DNA of 64,000 bases from Pirellulales bacterium (GCA_022841705.1 JALHQZ010000001.1:124001-188000); one strand, 5' to 3'; positions 1 through 8,966 are shown, counted from the stretch's first letter. The notes: generated from the letters alone by a model not told the origin. A program made the numbers and translations.

Positions 1-490
1 CGGGTTCAGCACGCACGACCAGATCAATCGCCGCGGAAATTTCCCCACGAACGCGCTCTTCCACCGCTCGGCCCAGCGGCAAGATTCTCACCTGCGGCGC
101 GGCATTGGTGGCCGATGGCGCCTTGTAGGCGCGAAACCCGGTTTGCTGTTGCTGTTGTTCCGGAGGCGCGATGGCGGTTTGCACCGAGAGGACCTGCACC
201 GCTTCCGCCCCGCTGAAGACGAAGTCATCGACTTTCATCCCATGCGCCGCGAGGAGATCACGAATCGTTTGCGCCCGCACGAACTGCTCTTCACCCGGCG
301 AGGGCGCCGGCATGATCGGCGTGTTCGTGAGCTGCTGATGCAACTGCATCGGCACATCGCGCACCTCGGCGACGTCCCCCAGCCGCACCACGGTGTGGTA
401 CGGCACGCAGCGCTCCTGCAGGACGATCTCCCCCGCGTGCGCGGTGACCGATAGGACGAACACCAACACCAATTGACGAAGCGTAAGCAT
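1..490 (-). CDS. flgA: FlgA-like flagellar P-ring assembly chaperone, 3' end cut by window
   Basis: The gene begins with ATG at 490 and runs off the left edge, giving about 163 residues. It starts with a signal peptide (hydrophobic LVLVFVLSV, then Ala-His-Ala-Gly), so the product is exported to the periplasm. FlgA helps assemble the flagellar P ring around the rod. The visible part is the N-terminal half (VPYHTVVRLGDVAEVRD, as in SAF-domain proteins), followed by a Gln-rich linker (six residues, EQQQQQ) near residue 115. The assignment rests on position directly downstream of flgF and flgG plus the signal peptide and SAF-like start. The conserved C-terminal part is outside the window, so the call is likely but not proven. 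Confidence 0.75.
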   Translation of the reverse strand, partial: MLTLRQLVLVFVLSVTAHAGEIVLQERCVPYHTVVRLGDVAEVRDVPMQLHQQLTNTPIMPAPSPGEEQFVRAQTIRDLLAAHGMKVDDFVFSGAEAVQVLSVQTAIAPPEQQQQQTGFRAYKAPSATNAAPQVRILPLGRAVEERVRGEISAAIDLVVRAEP

Positions 491-496
491 GATCAC

Positions 497-584
497 TAGC
501 CGGGGAGCTTCGCTCCGCGGCGTCCCGAATTGAAAAGTGATTTTGGAGGAGCGCCGATCGCCGCGGAGCGTAGCTCCCCGGCTA
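497..584. repeat. Inverted pair of a dispersed palindromic repeat
   Basis: Two copies of a roughly 24-base unit (core CCGGGGAGCT-CGCTCCGCGG) face each other at 497-522 and 559-584, between flgG and flgA. A single copy of the same unit lies at 8919-8946. Together the arms could form a long hairpin in the flgG-flgA transcript. Confidence 0.7.
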
Positions 585-595
585 TCTTTTAATTG

Positions 596-1402
596 TTATG
601 CGCGCCGCAGGTTGGCGACGATCTGCATGATCTGATCGCCCGCTTGGACGACTTGCGAGTTGAGTTCGAACGCGCGCTGAGTGTTGATCAGATCGATCAG
701 TTCGGAAACGGGCTCGACGTTCGACGCCTCCAAAAAGTTCTGGCGAATTGAGCCAACCCCGGCGGCGCCAGGCTGCTGGCCGGCATTCGCGGGGCCCGAG
801 GCGGCGGTAGCGGCGAAGAGGTTGTCGCCCATCTTCAGCATGCCATCGGGATTGATGAACGTTGCCAATGTGAGATTGCCCGCGACTTGCAGGTCGGGTT
901 GTCCGGCGGTGCGGAACTGAACCTCGCCCGTGGATGTGACGACGATGCCGGTCGCTTCTTGGGGAATGTTGATGGCCGTGGTGAGCGGATAGCCGTTCTG
1001 CGCGGATCCCAGCACCAGGTTGCCGTTGGCGTTGATGCCAAAGTTGCCGGCCCTCGTGTAATAGGGCTCATTATTGGGGCCATTCACTTCGAAGAACCCG
1101 TTGCCTTCAATCGCAAAATCGAGCTGATTTCCCGTGTTTTGGAAGGCGCCTTGGTCGTGATCGGTTTGCGTACCGGCGACCTTCACGCCGAGGCCAACAT
1201 CGGTGCCGGTGGTGGTGATGTTGCCATCGGCATCCGTTGCGCCCGGCAGGCGATACTGGCGGTAGAACAAATCCTCGAAGTTCGCGCGGTCCTTCTTGAA
1301 GCCCACCGTGTTGATATTCGCCAAGTTGTTGGCGATCACATCGAGCTTCATTTCGAGGGCTTCCATGCCCGTCGCCGCGGTGTAGAGAGTTTGAACGCTC
1401 AT
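596..1402 (-). CDS. flgG: Flagellar basal-body distal rod protein FlgG
   Basis: The product is 268 residues, normal for FlgG, which forms the distal rod of the flagellum. The N-terminus carries the flagellar rod signature (LYTAATGMEAL, then LDVIANNLANINTVGFKKDR), the middle has the FlgE/F/G core (FAIEGNGFFEVNGP, YTRAGNF), and the C-terminus has the conserved helix NFLEASNVEPVSELIDLI with TQRAFELNSQVVQAGDQI. I use ATG 1402 because the conserved N-terminus begins there; the longer frame to 1495 reads through an intergenic repeat. It follows flgF on the same strand and precedes flgA, the usual rod operon order. Confidence 0.96.
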   Translation of the reverse strand: MSVQTLYTAATGMEALEMKLDVIANNLANINTVGFKKDRANFEDLFYRQYRLPGATDADGNITTTGTDVGLGVKVAGTQTDHDQGAFQNTGNQLDFAIEGNGFFEVNGPNNEPYYTRAGNFGINANGNLVLGSAQNGYPLTTAINIPQEATGIVVTSTGEVQFRTAGQPDLQVAGNLTLATFINPDGMLKMGDNLFAATAASGPANAGQQPGAAGVGSIRQNFLEASNVEPVSELIDLINTQRAFELNSQVVQAGDQIMQIVANLRRA

Positions 1403-1436
1403 GGGAGTAGAAGAGATATTGTGGAGTGAATTGTTT

Positions 1437-1523
1437 CCCTCTCCCTCCGGGAGAGGGTAGGGTGAGGGGAAAGTTGGTACCCGGGTTACCCTCACCCCGG
1501 CCCTCTCCCGGAGGGAGAGGGGG
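1437..1523. repeat. REP-like large inverted repeat between flgF and flgG
   Basis: Left arm 1437-1470 and right arm 1489-1521 are nearly complementary, and each arm itself holds the palindrome CCCTCTCC-CTCC-GGGAGAGGG. This is a familiar type of extragenic palindrome in GC-rich bacteria. It lies in the 128-base space between flgF and the flgG start, so it would form a strong RNA hairpin inside the operon and may tune the relative amounts of FlgF and FlgG. That role is inference. Confidence 0.8.
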
Positions 1524-1530
1524 AAAATCG

Positions 1531-2286
1531 CTACGCCTTTCGCAGGACGCGGCCGATGAGGGAGCTCAGCGCGCTGTCTTGGGTTTGAATCATCCGCGCG
1601 TTCGCTTCAAACGCGCGGGTGGTTTCGATCATCGACATCATCTGCCGGGTGGGGCTGGCGGCGGAGAGCTCCAAAAAGCCTTGGCGGATTTCGCGCTGCT
1701 CCGGGGGCACGGGCTGCGCGCCATTGAGCGGGCGGAAGAGGTTGGCGCCGACTTTCACGAGGTCGTCAAGCGAATCAGGTTGCGCGAGGGCCAGTGGCAC
1801 CGCCGTGCCGTCTTGGGCGACGAAGCCGTCTCGTGACAGGCTCCAGGGGGAATTGCGATTGATGACGATGGGCTCACCGCCGGCGCTCAGCACCGGTCGG
1901 CCTTCAGCGGTCACCAGCGTGCCGGTGTGATCGAGCCGCAGGTTGCCGGCGCGGGTGAGGTACGTTTCGCCATCGCCGCCATCGACTTGGAAGAAGCCGT
2001 TGCCGATGATCGCCATATCCGTCTCGCTGCCGGTCTCCTTAAGGAGCCCCGGCGCGAAGCTGGTTTCGGTCCCGATGATTTTCACGCCGCCACCCAGATT
2101 GTTGGCGGTGCCGCTGCCGGGCAGATCGTGCCCTTGCTGGAATGCCTCGGCGAGCCGCGCCTGAAAGGTGGCGATATCGGGCTTGAAGCCGGCGGTGTCG
2201 ACGTTCGCCAAATTGTTGGCGATCACCTCCAGCCGCTGCTGCTGGGCCTGGGCGCCTTCGCCCGAAATGTATATCCCGTAAGGCAT
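1531..2286 (-). CDS. flgF: Flagellar basal-body rod protein FlgF
   Basis: The product is 251 residues, a proximal rod subunit of the flagellum. It has the rod N-terminus (QQRLEVIANNLANVDTAGFK), the central core (MAIIGNGFFQVDGGDGETYLTRAG) and the C-terminal helix (TRQMMSMIETTRAFEANARM, then QDSALSSLIGRVLR). Sequence and length fit FlgF rather than FlgG, and the true FlgG follows directly. ATG 2286 has no clear Shine-Dalgarno sequence. It is the first gene of the minus-strand flgF-flgG-flgA unit and has a sigma-54-type promoter about 50 bases upstream. Confidence 0.93.
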   Translation of the reverse strand: MPYGIYISGEGAQAQQQRLEVIANNLANVDTAGFKPDIATFQARLAEAFQQGHDLPGSGTANNLGGGVKIIGTETSFAPGLLKETGSETDMAIIGNGFFQVDGGDGETYLTRAGNLRLDHTGTLVTAEGRPVLSAGGEPIVINRNSPWSLSRDGFVAQDGTAVPLALAQPDSLDDLVKVGANLFRPLNGAQPVPPEQREIRQGFLELSAASPTRQMMSMIETTRAFEANARMIQTQDSALSSLIGRVLRKA

Positions 2287-2336
2287 GAGAGGAGCATTGC
2301 TAGCAGGTGTGCCCCCCTGCTAACGCGGACCGGATA

Positions 2337-2352
2337 TGCGAAGCGTGTGCCA
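2337..2352 (-). promoter_or_regulatory. Sigma-54 (RpoN) promoter for the flgF operon
   Basis: On the minus strand the site reads TGGCACACGCTTCGCA. It matches the sigma-54 consensus TGGCACG-N4-TTGCW in the whole TGGCAC block, in the GC of the -12 element, and in the exact GG-to-GC spacing; one base of TTGC differs. The predicted start would be near 2326, giving a leader of about 40 bases before the flgF ATG. rpoN itself is in this window. A second, weaker look-alike at 2474-2489 sits inside a repeat. Confidence 0.7.
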
Positions 2353-2356
2353 ACCG

Positions 2357-2519
2357 TGGGGCAGGCTTTCTAGCCTGCCGATTCGCGGTCTCAGCATGCT
2401 AGAAAGCCTGCCCTACGCGGTGCCAGCAGCGGAAGTTGCCGAAGTTCGGCGGCGAAGTTTGCCGATGGCAAAGTGCGACTCGGGTGCCATGCCCACCCAG
2501 GGCTGAGGGCATGGCACCC
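2357..2519. repeat. Two adjacent palindromic repeats between hemC and flgF
   Basis: At 2357-2416 an inverted pair shares the unit GCAGGCTTTCTAGC. At 2482-2519 a second hairpin pairs GGGTGCCATGCCC with GGGCATGGCACCC (13-base arms, 12-base loop), directly after the hemC stop. Neither is followed by a T run on the minus strand, so they are not classical intrinsic terminators. A related unit of the first type lies at 9281-9297. Confidence 0.65.
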
Positions 2520-2525
2520 GTCGAT

Positions 2526-3428
2526 CTATCGGCTCCGCAACAATTTCGCCGCGCCTTGCGATAGCAGCGCTTCAGCCACAATTTCACCGAGGGTTTTCGG
2601 ATCTGGCTTGCTATCGATGTAATCGAGCCGCCGCCGGCCATCATCACTCAGCACAGTGGCGGAGAGCACGAGCTTGGCGCCATTGCTTCGCGCCCACGCG
2701 CCCAGCGCCGCAAGGCAGCCCCCTTCGAGCTTCGCCATACATGTCCGTTCGGCGGTCACCGCGGCAAGCGAGTAGGGATCGTTCAGCGCAGAAAGTGCCG
2801 CGCGGGTTTCGGCATCATCGGTGCGGCATTCAATTCCCAGCGCCCCTTGCCCTGGCGCGGGAATGAAGGTCGCGGGATCAAGCCGTTCTGTAATGCGTTT
2901 CGCCCAGCCGAGACGTGCGAGCCCCGCTTCGGCGAGCATGATGGCGTCGTACTGACCTTCATCGAGTTTGCGCAAGCGCGTGTCAACGTTGCCGCGGATG
3001 TCGGCCAGCACCAAATCGGGCCGCAGGTGCGCGAGCTGCGCTCGCCGTCGCAAACTACCGACGCCAATCACGGCGCCGTGCGGCGCTTCGGCAAGCGTGC
3101 GAAAAGTGCGGCCGATGAGAGCGTCAGCCACCCACTCGCGCTCGGGAACAGCGGCAAGCGTCAGGTTTTCAACCGGCTGCGTCGGCAGGTCTTTCAAGCT
3201 GTGAACGGCAAGATCGACTTCGCCCGCCACCAGCGAGCGCTGGATTTCCTTCGTGAAGAGCCCCGGCGAGGTGGTGGAATCAATCGGGCCCGACTGCTGA
3301 GTGTCACCCGTGGTGCGAATCTCGATGATCTCGACCGCGTGCCCCTTGGCCGCAAGTTGCGCGGCGACCCACTCCGCTTGCCAGCGGGCGAGTTTGCTAC
3401 CGCGCGTGCCGAGGCGAAATGTGGGCAT
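2526..3428 (-). CDS. hemC: Porphobilinogen deaminase (hydroxymethylbilane synthase)
   Basis: The product is 300 residues and catalyses the stepwise joining of four porphobilinogen molecules into hydroxymethylbilane in tetrapyrrole synthesis. Diagnostic segments are the N-terminal FRLGTRGSKLARWQAEWV, the substrate-binding GLFTKEIQRSLV and DLAVHSLKDLPT, the GSLRRRAQL stretch, and the cofactor-site region ECRTDDAETRAAL followed by CMAKLEGGCLAALGAWA, whose Cys in GGCLA carries the dipyrromethane cofactor. ATG 3428 is preferred over TTG 3431. It lies downstream of purM on the same strand, separated by a palindromic repeat. The cobalamin gene at 7.7 kb also draws on tetrapyrroles but is not in the same unit. 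Confidence 0.97.
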   Translation of the reverse strand: MPTFRLGTRGSKLARWQAEWVAAQLAAKGHAVEIIEIRTTGDTQQSGPIDSTTSPGLFTKEIQRSLVAGEVDLAVHSLKDLPTQPVENLTLAAVPEREWVADALIGRTFRTLAEAPHGAVIGVGSLRRRAQLAHLRPDLVLADIRGNVDTRLRKLDEGQYDAIMLAEAGLARLGWAKRITERLDPATFIPAPGQGALGIECRTDDAETRAALSALNDPYSLAAVTAERTCMAKLEGGCLAALGAWARSNGAKLVLSATVLSDDGRRRLDYIDSKPDPKTLGEIVAEALLSQGAAKLLRSR

Positions 3429-3430
3429 CA

Positions 3431-3535
3431 AGTCTTGGTAGCACGGGACCGAAGTCCCGTGCGAATGGTTGTACGCTACCTCTTTCGAGCAATGTTAGCG
3501 TGGATTGTTCGCACGGGACTTCGGTCCCGAGCTAG
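3431..3535. repeat. Inverted repeat between purM and hemC
   Basis: The unit GCACGGGAC-GAAGTCCCGTGC at 3439-3462 is itself a palindrome, and a second copy in opposite orientation lies at 3508-3535, overlapping the last bases of purM. This is another family of intergenic palindromes of the kind seen throughout the window. Confidence 0.65.
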
Positions 3536-4572
3536 GTGGTGGCTGCTTTGCCAATTACCCAGTTTTGGTAACCCGCGCTGGTGAGTTGCGCCTGCGCCAT
3601 CGCCACCGCATCGGGCCGCACGAGTAGCACGAGCCCGATCCCGCGGTTAAAAACTTCGGCCATCTCGCTCTCGGCAATCGAACCGAGCTTTTGCAACCAT
3701 CCAAACACCGGCGGCACGGGCCAACTGCCGGAATCGAACTTCACCGCCACGCCTTTCGGCAGAATGCGGTCGACATTCTCCTGCAACCCGCCGCCTGTAA
3801 TGTGCGCGATGCCGTGCACGGGCCGGTCGTCACCAAACGCGGCGAGCAATCCACGCACCGCTTTGGTGTAAATCGTTGTGGGCGTGAGGAGCAGCTCGCC
3901 CACCTTCGCCTCGCACTCCGGCACAAAATCATCGACGCCGAGTTTGGCGATGTCGAACACCACCTTCCGCACCAAGCTGTAACCATTCGAGTGCAGGCCC
4001 GAGGAGGCGACGCCAATCGCCACATCGCCCGGCGCTATCGCGCTGCCATCGATCAGCTTCGGCCGATCCACCACGCCGACACAGAAACCGGCCAGATCGT
4101 AATCGCCCGGCTGGTACAGGTCCGGCATGATCGCCGTTTCGCCGCCGACCAGCGCCAGGTCCCCCGCCACGCAGCCGTCGCTAATGCCGGTGACGATGGC
4201 CTCCAACAGCGCAGGGTCATCCTTGCCCATCGCCACATAGTCGAGAAAAAACAGCGGCTCGGCGCCGCAGCAGAGGGCGTCGTTCACGCACATCGCGACC
4301 AGGTCGATGCCAACCGTCTCATGCCTGGCCAATTTCTGGGCAACCTTGAGTTTGGTGCCAACGCCATCGGTGCAACTCACCAGCACGGGGTCGGTATACT
4401 GCCGCTGAAACAGTTTGCCGGCGAAATCGAGCCGAAAGAGCCCGGCAAAACCCCCTTCCAGCGGCATCACCCGCGGCGAATGAGTCCGCCGCATCAACCG
4501 CGGTAGCCGGGACATCGACTCGCGGTAAACCGCCAAATCAACCCCCGCCGATTTGTAAGTCGCGCTTTCCAT
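3532..4572 (-). CDS. purM: Phosphoribosylformylglycinamidine cyclo-ligase (AIR synthetase)
   Basis: The product is 346 residues, normal for PurM. It converts formylglycinamidine ribonucleotide to aminoimidazole ribonucleotide using ATP, the fifth step of purine synthesis. Visible motifs are [16 protein letters not shown] (ATP/metal region), [58 protein letters not shown] and the C-terminal [16 protein letters not shown]. The start is ATG 4572, where a purM-typical N-terminus (YKSAGVDL) begins shortly after. No other purine gene is nearby. Its last bases overlap a palindromic repeat, and hemC follows on the same strand. Confidence 0.97.
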   Translation of the reverse strand: MESATYKSAGVDLAVYRESMSRLPRLMRRTHSPRVMPLEGGFAGLFRLDFAGKLFQRQYTDPVLVSCTDGVGTKLKVAQKLARHETVGIDLVAMCVNDALCCGAEPLFFLDYVAMGKDDPALLEAIVTGISDGCVAGDLALVGGETAIMPDLYQPGDYDLAGFCVGVVDRPKLIDGSAIAPGDVAIGVASSGLHSNGYSLVRKVVFDIAKLGVDDFVPECEAKVGELLLTPTTIYTKAVRGLLAAFGDDRPVHGIAHITGGGLQENVDRILPKGVAVKFDSGSWPVPPVFGWLQKLGSIAESEMAEVFNRGIGLVLLVRPDAVAMAQAQLTSAGYQNWVIGKAATT

Positions 4573-5318
4573 CCGGCCGATTCTAGCGCCCGCTGTTCCG
4601 GGGAGACAGGGCCCAAAATCGGCCTTCCGGAAGCAGAAAAAGAATTCGGAGAATAAACTGGAAGTTCGACTAGAAAGTAGCCACCCACTCCGCTAGCTTA
4701 TCTATACGTGTGAACACTGCCGCTCAACGAGTGGGAGGTGGGGCCGCTTTCAACCGACCGGTTGGCCGGGTGCTCATGAGCCCGGCGCGGTTAATCCCCT
4801 GAAACCTCCAAGAATTCCGGCAGCGAGAGGCGAAATTCGAACGTTCGTACCCGGAGTGCTGTCCGAGCAGCGCTTCGCCGGGGGCCCCTGCGCGAACAGC
4901 GGCCGACGATTTGAGCGATTTTTCACTCGCACGCAGCAGACGGGGCCCCGTCGCTTTTTTCACTTTTCGTGAGAACAGCCACGAACGGTCAAATCATTCG
5001 TAAGCCACTAAAATCCCGAGCGGCGTTTTACCACTCCAAGTTCTCCCCATCGAATCGAGTCACCCAACTCTCACCACTCTCACCCACCAAATCCCGTTTA
5101 GCGGACCCCCGAATGTCGAGGATTCTGCCTCGCGAAGCTGTAGGGTACGCTAACAGGGCAAGTGAAATTCAATGCTAGCATCGGCCGAAGTTAGGGGCAC
5201 GCCCTGCGTGTGCGCCGAGGGTTCCGTCGTTTCGGCGGGGCAAACGGCGCCGATGGGGAAAACCTCAGCGGTCACCACGACCGCGCCACACCCCCGCTAA
5301 CCGAGAGATGCTGCGCTT
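4573..5318. other. Long intergenic region between divergent purM and glgX
   Basis: This 746-base stretch separates the starts of two divergent genes, so it must hold both promoters, but I cannot pick convincing -10/-35 pairs. Short open frames on both strands (4724-4963 minus, 4969-5178 plus) have no family resemblance, no good ribosome site and a composition unlike the neighbours. A GC palindrome at 4939-4952 followed by six T could be a weak plus-strand terminator, but no plus-strand gene lies upstream of it. Confidence 0.4.
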
Positions 5319-7475
5319 ATGGATCAACTGCTCACCACCTTCGATTTCGCCACGATGCTGGAGCCCGGCACGCTTGCCAGTCCCAACGCAAACAGTGCCG
5401 GCCCGATTATGACCAAGACACTTCCCACCCTGCAGTTCAGCTACCCGCTGCCGTTTGGCGCCATCCTGCAAGAAACCGGCGTGCAGTTCGCTATCTTCAG
5501 CAAACACGCCACGGCAATGCGGGTGCTCCTTTACAAACGACCCAGCGACCGCGAACCGTACCGGCTGATCGAGTTCAATCCCGATACTGACCGATGGGGC
5601 GATATCTGGAGCGTCTTCGTTCCCGAACTTGAAGCGGGCACGCTGTACCACTTTCAGTGCGATGGTCCGTTCGAGCCCGATCAGGGCCACCGGTTCGATC
5701 CGCACGCGCGGCTGATTGACCCCTACGCCAAAGCGCTCGCCGGCAGGTTTCTGCCGTCGGACGACGGCATCGTCCGCCCGCCCAAGTGCGTGGTGGTGGA
5801 TGAGCATTTCGATTGGCAGGGTGACCGCCACTTGCGGCGGCCCCTGGCCGAGTCGGTCATCTACGAAATGCACGTCCGCGGTTTCACCCAAAGCCCCACG
5901 AGCGATTCGGACGCCGCCGGCACGTACCGCGGGGTGATCGATAAAATTCCGTACCTGAAATCGCTCGGCGTCACGGCGGTGGAACTGATGCCGGTGCATG
6001 AATTTCCCACCGAAGATGTTGACGGCCGGAAGCGCGAGCGCAGCAACTACTGGGGTTACGACCCGATTGCGTTCTTCGCTCCGCATCGCGGTTACATGCA
6101 GGGCGCGCAGCCCGGCGACCAAGTGCGGCAGTTCAAGGAGATGGTTCGCGAACTGCACGCCGCCGGGATCGAAGTCATCCTCGACGTGGTCTTCAACCAC
6201 ACGGCCGAGGGGAACCATGTGGGGCCGGTGTTCGGGTTCAAGGGCCTGGAAAACAGCGTGTACTACATGCTGAATAACGACGGTAGCTACAAGAACTACT
6301 CCGGCTGCGGTAACACGGTGAACAGCAATCACCCGATTGTCCGCGAGATGATTTTCCACTGCCTGCGGCACTGGGTTTACAACTACCACATCGATGGGTT
6401 CCGCTTCGACTTGGCGAGCATTTTGAGCCGTAACAGGTACGGCGAACTCGTGCCGAACCCGCCGCTGGTGGAGTACATCGCCGAAGACCCGATGCTGGCC
6501 GATACGAAAATCATCGCCGAAGCTTGGGACGCCGCGGGCGCCTACCAAGTCGGTTCCTTCGCCACGCAGCGCTGGGCCGAATGGAACGGTGCCTACCGCG
6601 ACAACGTCCGCCGCTACTGGCGCGGCGATCTCGGCATGACCGGCCCGATGGCCACGCGGCTGTCGGGTTCGAGCGATTTGTACCAACCCTCGGGCCGCAA
6701 GCCGTACCACAGTATTAACTTCATCACCTCGCACGATGGCTATACGCTGAACGACCTGGTGAGTTACGAGCGGAAGCACAACCTGGCGAACGGTGAAGAG
6801 AATCGCGATGGCGATAACAACAACTACAGCGCCAACTATGGCGTGGAAGGCCCCACACGCCGGCAACCAATCGTGGACCTGCGGAAGCGGCAAGCGAAGA
6901 ATATGCTTTCTTCACTGCTACTGAGCCAAGGTGTGCCAATGATCGTGGCCGGGGATGAAATCCTCCGCACTCAACGCGGCAATAACAACGCCTACTGCCA
7001 GGACAACAGCATCAGTTGGTTTGACTGGAACCTAGTCGACAAGAACGCTGATATGCTGCGATTCGCCCAAGCGATCATCGCCCTACGGCTCCACCAGCCG
7101 ACGCTCCGCCGGACGAAGTTCCTTACCGGCACGGCGGAACGCCCCGATGAACTGCCGGATGTGAGCTGGTACGGCACCGACGGCCATTGCGTCGACTGGA
7201 ACCATACGTTCCACAGCCTGGCGTGCGTCTTCGGCACCAGTTGGCTGAAAGACCCGGCAGCCCGGCACGTCATGATCTTCATGCACGCCGGCGGCCAGCC
7301 CCAACAGTTCACCGTGCCGCTGGCCGCGCGGAAGCTGAGTTGGCGCCTCACGATCGATACCGCCGCCAAAACCCCGGGCGACGTCTACCCCGATTGCCAC
7401 GGGCCCGAGCTCGACGTGACCAAACCGCTGGTGTTGCCGAACCATTCGCTGAAGTGTTTCGTGGCCACAACGTAG
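5319..7475 (+). CDS. glgX: Glycogen debranching enzyme GlgX (isoamylase-type)
   Basis: The product is 718 residues, the size of bacterial GlgX. It cleaves alpha-1,6 branches of limit-dextrin glycogen. An N-terminal CBM48-like domain (PLPFGAILQETGVQFAIFS) is followed by a GH13 barrel. Catalytic residues can be read: Asp364 in DGFRFDLAS (nucleophile), Glu401 in IIAEAWDAAG (acid/base) and Asp473 in TSHDGYTLNDLVSY. VIYEMHVRGFT and DVVFNHTAEG are further GH13 signatures. ATG 5319 has a GAGAG stretch 13 bases upstream; an internal ATG at 5410 is a possible alternative start closer to the conserved region. No other glycogen gene is adjacent. Confidence 0.96.
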   Translation: MDQLLTTFDFATMLEPGTLASPNANSAGPIMTKTLPTLQFSYPLPFGAILQETGVQFAIFSKHATAMRVLLYKRPSDREPYRLIEFNPDTDRWGDIWSVFVPELEAGTLYHFQCDGPFEPDQGHRFDPHARLIDPYAKALAGRFLPSDDGIVRPPKCVVVDEHFDWQGDRHLRRPLAESVIYEMHVRGFTQSPTSDSDAAGTYRGVIDKIPYLKSLGVTAVELMPVHEFPTEDVDGRKRERSNYWGYDPIAFFAPHRGYMQGAQPGDQVRQFKEMVRELHAAGIEVILDVVFNHTAEGNHVGPVFGFKGLENSVYYMLNNDGSYKNYSGCGNTVNSNHPIVREMIFHCLRHWVYNYHIDGFRFDLASILSRNRYGELVPNPPLVEYIAEDPMLADTKIIAEAWDAAGAYQVGSFATQRWAEWNGAYRDNVRRYWRGDLGMTGPMATRLSGSSDLYQPSGRKPYHSINFITSHDGYTLNDLVSYERKHNLANGEENRDGDNNNYSANYGVEGPTRRQPIVDLRKRQAKNMLSSLLLSQGVPMIVAGDEILRTQRGNNNAYCQDNSISWFDWNLVDKNADMLRFAQAIIALRLHQPTLRRTKFLTGTAERPDELPDVSWYGTDGHCVDWNHTFHSLACVFGTSWLKDPAARHVMIFMHAGGQPQQFTVPLAARKLSWRLTIDTAAKTPGDVYPDCHGPELDVTKPLVLPNHSLKCFVATT

Positions 7476-7632
7476 GGTGGGTTGTCCCGCCGCGAATTCA
7501 CTTCGCCTGCAAATCAACCTTCATCGGCGGGCAACCCACCTTTCGCGCTGCGTGAAAGGTGGGTTAATCCGCCGGCGGTAACGCGACTGTGCCGGGCGAA
7601 GGTTAATTGGCCGGCAGTTTGACCCACCCTAC
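7474..7632. repeat. Composite palindromic repeat after glgX
   Basis: Units of the type GTAGGGTGGGTTGTCCCGCC occur in inverted orientation: 7474-7492 against 7528-7543, with further arms at 7555-7570 and 7618-7632 (ACCCACCCTACC). The stretch between glgX and the cobalamin gene is almost entirely made of these arms and could fold into a branched hairpin. Confidence 0.6.
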
Positions 7633-7666
7633 CAAAGCGCCGACCGGCCGGGGTACGCTTACACTT

Positions 7667-8905
7667 ATGTCCAAAATCGCCATCATCGGCATCGGTGACG
7701 ACGGCCTCCAAGCGGCGCCGGCGAATGTGCGCGAACGCATTGCCGGGGCGGAGGTGATCGTCGGGCCGCAGCGCGGGCTCGATCTCATCCCGGCAGAATT
7801 GAAGGCCGAACGTAAACTGTTGAGCGGGGACCTCGAGCAACTGGCCGCGACGCTCGCCAAGGTGGGCGAAAAGCCCGCGGTGCTGCTGGTGTTTGGCGAC
7901 CCCATGTTCTACGGGTTGGCCCGGTTCCTCACCGACCGGTTCGGCAAAGACCGGTTCGAGGTGATCCCGCATGTCAGCTCGATGCAGCTCGCCTTCGCGC
8001 GGGTGATGGAAAGTTGGGACGAAGCGTACCTCACCAACTTGGCGAGCCATCCGCTCGACTCGGTGGTGGAACGCATCCGCACGTCGCAAAAAGTGGGGCT
8101 CTTCACCACCGATTCGTGCGGCCCGGCAGAAGTCGCCAAAGCGCTGCTGGCGAAGCGGATCGATTATTTCACCGCTTACGTCTGCGAAAATCTTGGGGCC
8201 CGAGACGAGCGGGTCACGCGCGGCGAACTGGCGGAAATCACCGGCCAAAAATTTCATCCGCTGAACGTGCTGATCTTGGTGCGTCAGCCCGACGCGCCGG
8301 ACCGCCCGCGGGACGCCATCGGCCGGCGGATGTTCGGCAACCCCGACGAAGCGTTTTTGCAGTCCGTCCCCAAGCAAGGGTTGCTCACGCCGAGCGAAGT
8401 CCGTTCGCTCGCGCTCGCGCAGATGGACATCGCTCCCAGCAGCATTGTATGGGACGTTGGCGCCGGTTCGGGCTCCGTCAGCGTGGAGGCGGCCCAGCTT
8501 GCAAGCGATGGCGCCGTGTACGCCATCGAAATGGACCCCGAGGATCACGGCCTGATCGAAGAAAACGCCCAGCGCTTTGGCGTGGCGAACTTAGTGCCGG
8601 TACTCGGCCAAGCCCCCGAGATTTGGCAATCGCTTCCCGACCCCGACTGCGTCTTCATGGCCGGCAGCGGCCGCGAAGTGATCCGCCTTTCGGAAGCCGC
8701 CTACACCCGCCTCCGCTCCGGCGGCCGACTGGTGGTGAATCTGGTGAGCATCGATAATTTGTCCGAACTGCACCAAGCGATGCAAGCGAACTGCCCCAAT
8801 GTGCGCGTCTGGATGGTGAACATCGCCCGCGGCGAAGATCAACTCGGCCGGCTCAGCTTCGATGCGCTAAAGCCGAACTTCTTGCTGGCGGTGGTGAAAC
8901 CGTAG
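7667..8905 (+). CDS. cobL: Precorrin-6Y C5,15-methyltransferase (decarboxylating), CbiE-CbiT fusion
   Basis: The product is 412 residues. The N-terminal half is a CbiE-type methyltransferase (KIAIIGIGDDGLQ, VIVGPQRGLDLI, LVFGDPMFYGLAR, VIPHVSSMQLAFAR). The C-terminal half, from about residue 220, is CbiT: LTPSEVRSLALAQM, then the SAM-binding VWDVGAGSGSVSVEAAQL and YAIEMDPEDHGLIEENAQRF. Together they methylate C5 and C15 and decarboxylate the precorrin ring in cobalamin synthesis. ATG 7667 is chosen because the CbiE fold begins there; the longer frame reads back through the repeat. No Shine-Dalgarno sequence is visible. It stands alone, with no other cobalamin gene nearby and no cobalamin riboswitch that I can see. 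Confidence 0.95.
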   Translation: MSKIAIIGIGDDGLQAAPANVRERIAGAEVIVGPQRGLDLIPAELKAERKLLSGDLEQLAATLAKVGEKPAVLLVFGDPMFYGLARFLTDRFGKDRFEVIPHVSSMQLAFARVMESWDEAYLTNLASHPLDSVVERIRTSQKVGLFTTDSCGPAEVAKALLAKRIDYFTAYVCENLGARDERVTRGELAEITGQKFHPLNVLILVRQPDAPDRPRDAIGRRMFGNPDEAFLQSVPKQGLLTPSEVRSLALAQMDIAPSSIVWDVGAGSGSVSVEAAQLASDGAVYAIEMDPEDHGLIEENAQRFGVANLVPVLGQAPEIWQSLPDPDCVFMAGSGREVIRLSEAAYTRLRSGGRLVVNLVSIDNLSELHQAMQANCPNVRVWMVNIARGEDQLGRLSFDALKPNFLLAVVKP

Positions 8906-8918
8906 CGCACTCATCCAA

Positions 8919-8946
8919 TAGCCGGGGAGCTACGCTCCGCGCCGTC
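8919..8946. repeat. Single copy of the CCGGGGAGCT palindromic repeat
   Basis: This is the same unit as the inverted pair at 497-584. It lies just after the cobL stop. Confidence 0.6.
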
Positions 8947-8966
8947 AACTAACGACCTACTACGCT

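Noticed and set aside
2474..2489. Second sigma-54-like site upstream of flgF
   Set aside because: The TGGCACCC half is part of a palindromic repeat and the site is about 190 bases from the gene, so chance is a better explanation.
4939..4960. Palindrome GACGGGGCCCCGTC plus six T as a terminator
   Set aside because: The palindrome leaves only a five-base stem once a loop is allowed, and no plus-strand gene lies upstream.
5265..6893. 542-codon open frame opposite glgX
   Set aside because: It is a shadow of glgX, which has intact catalytic motifs.
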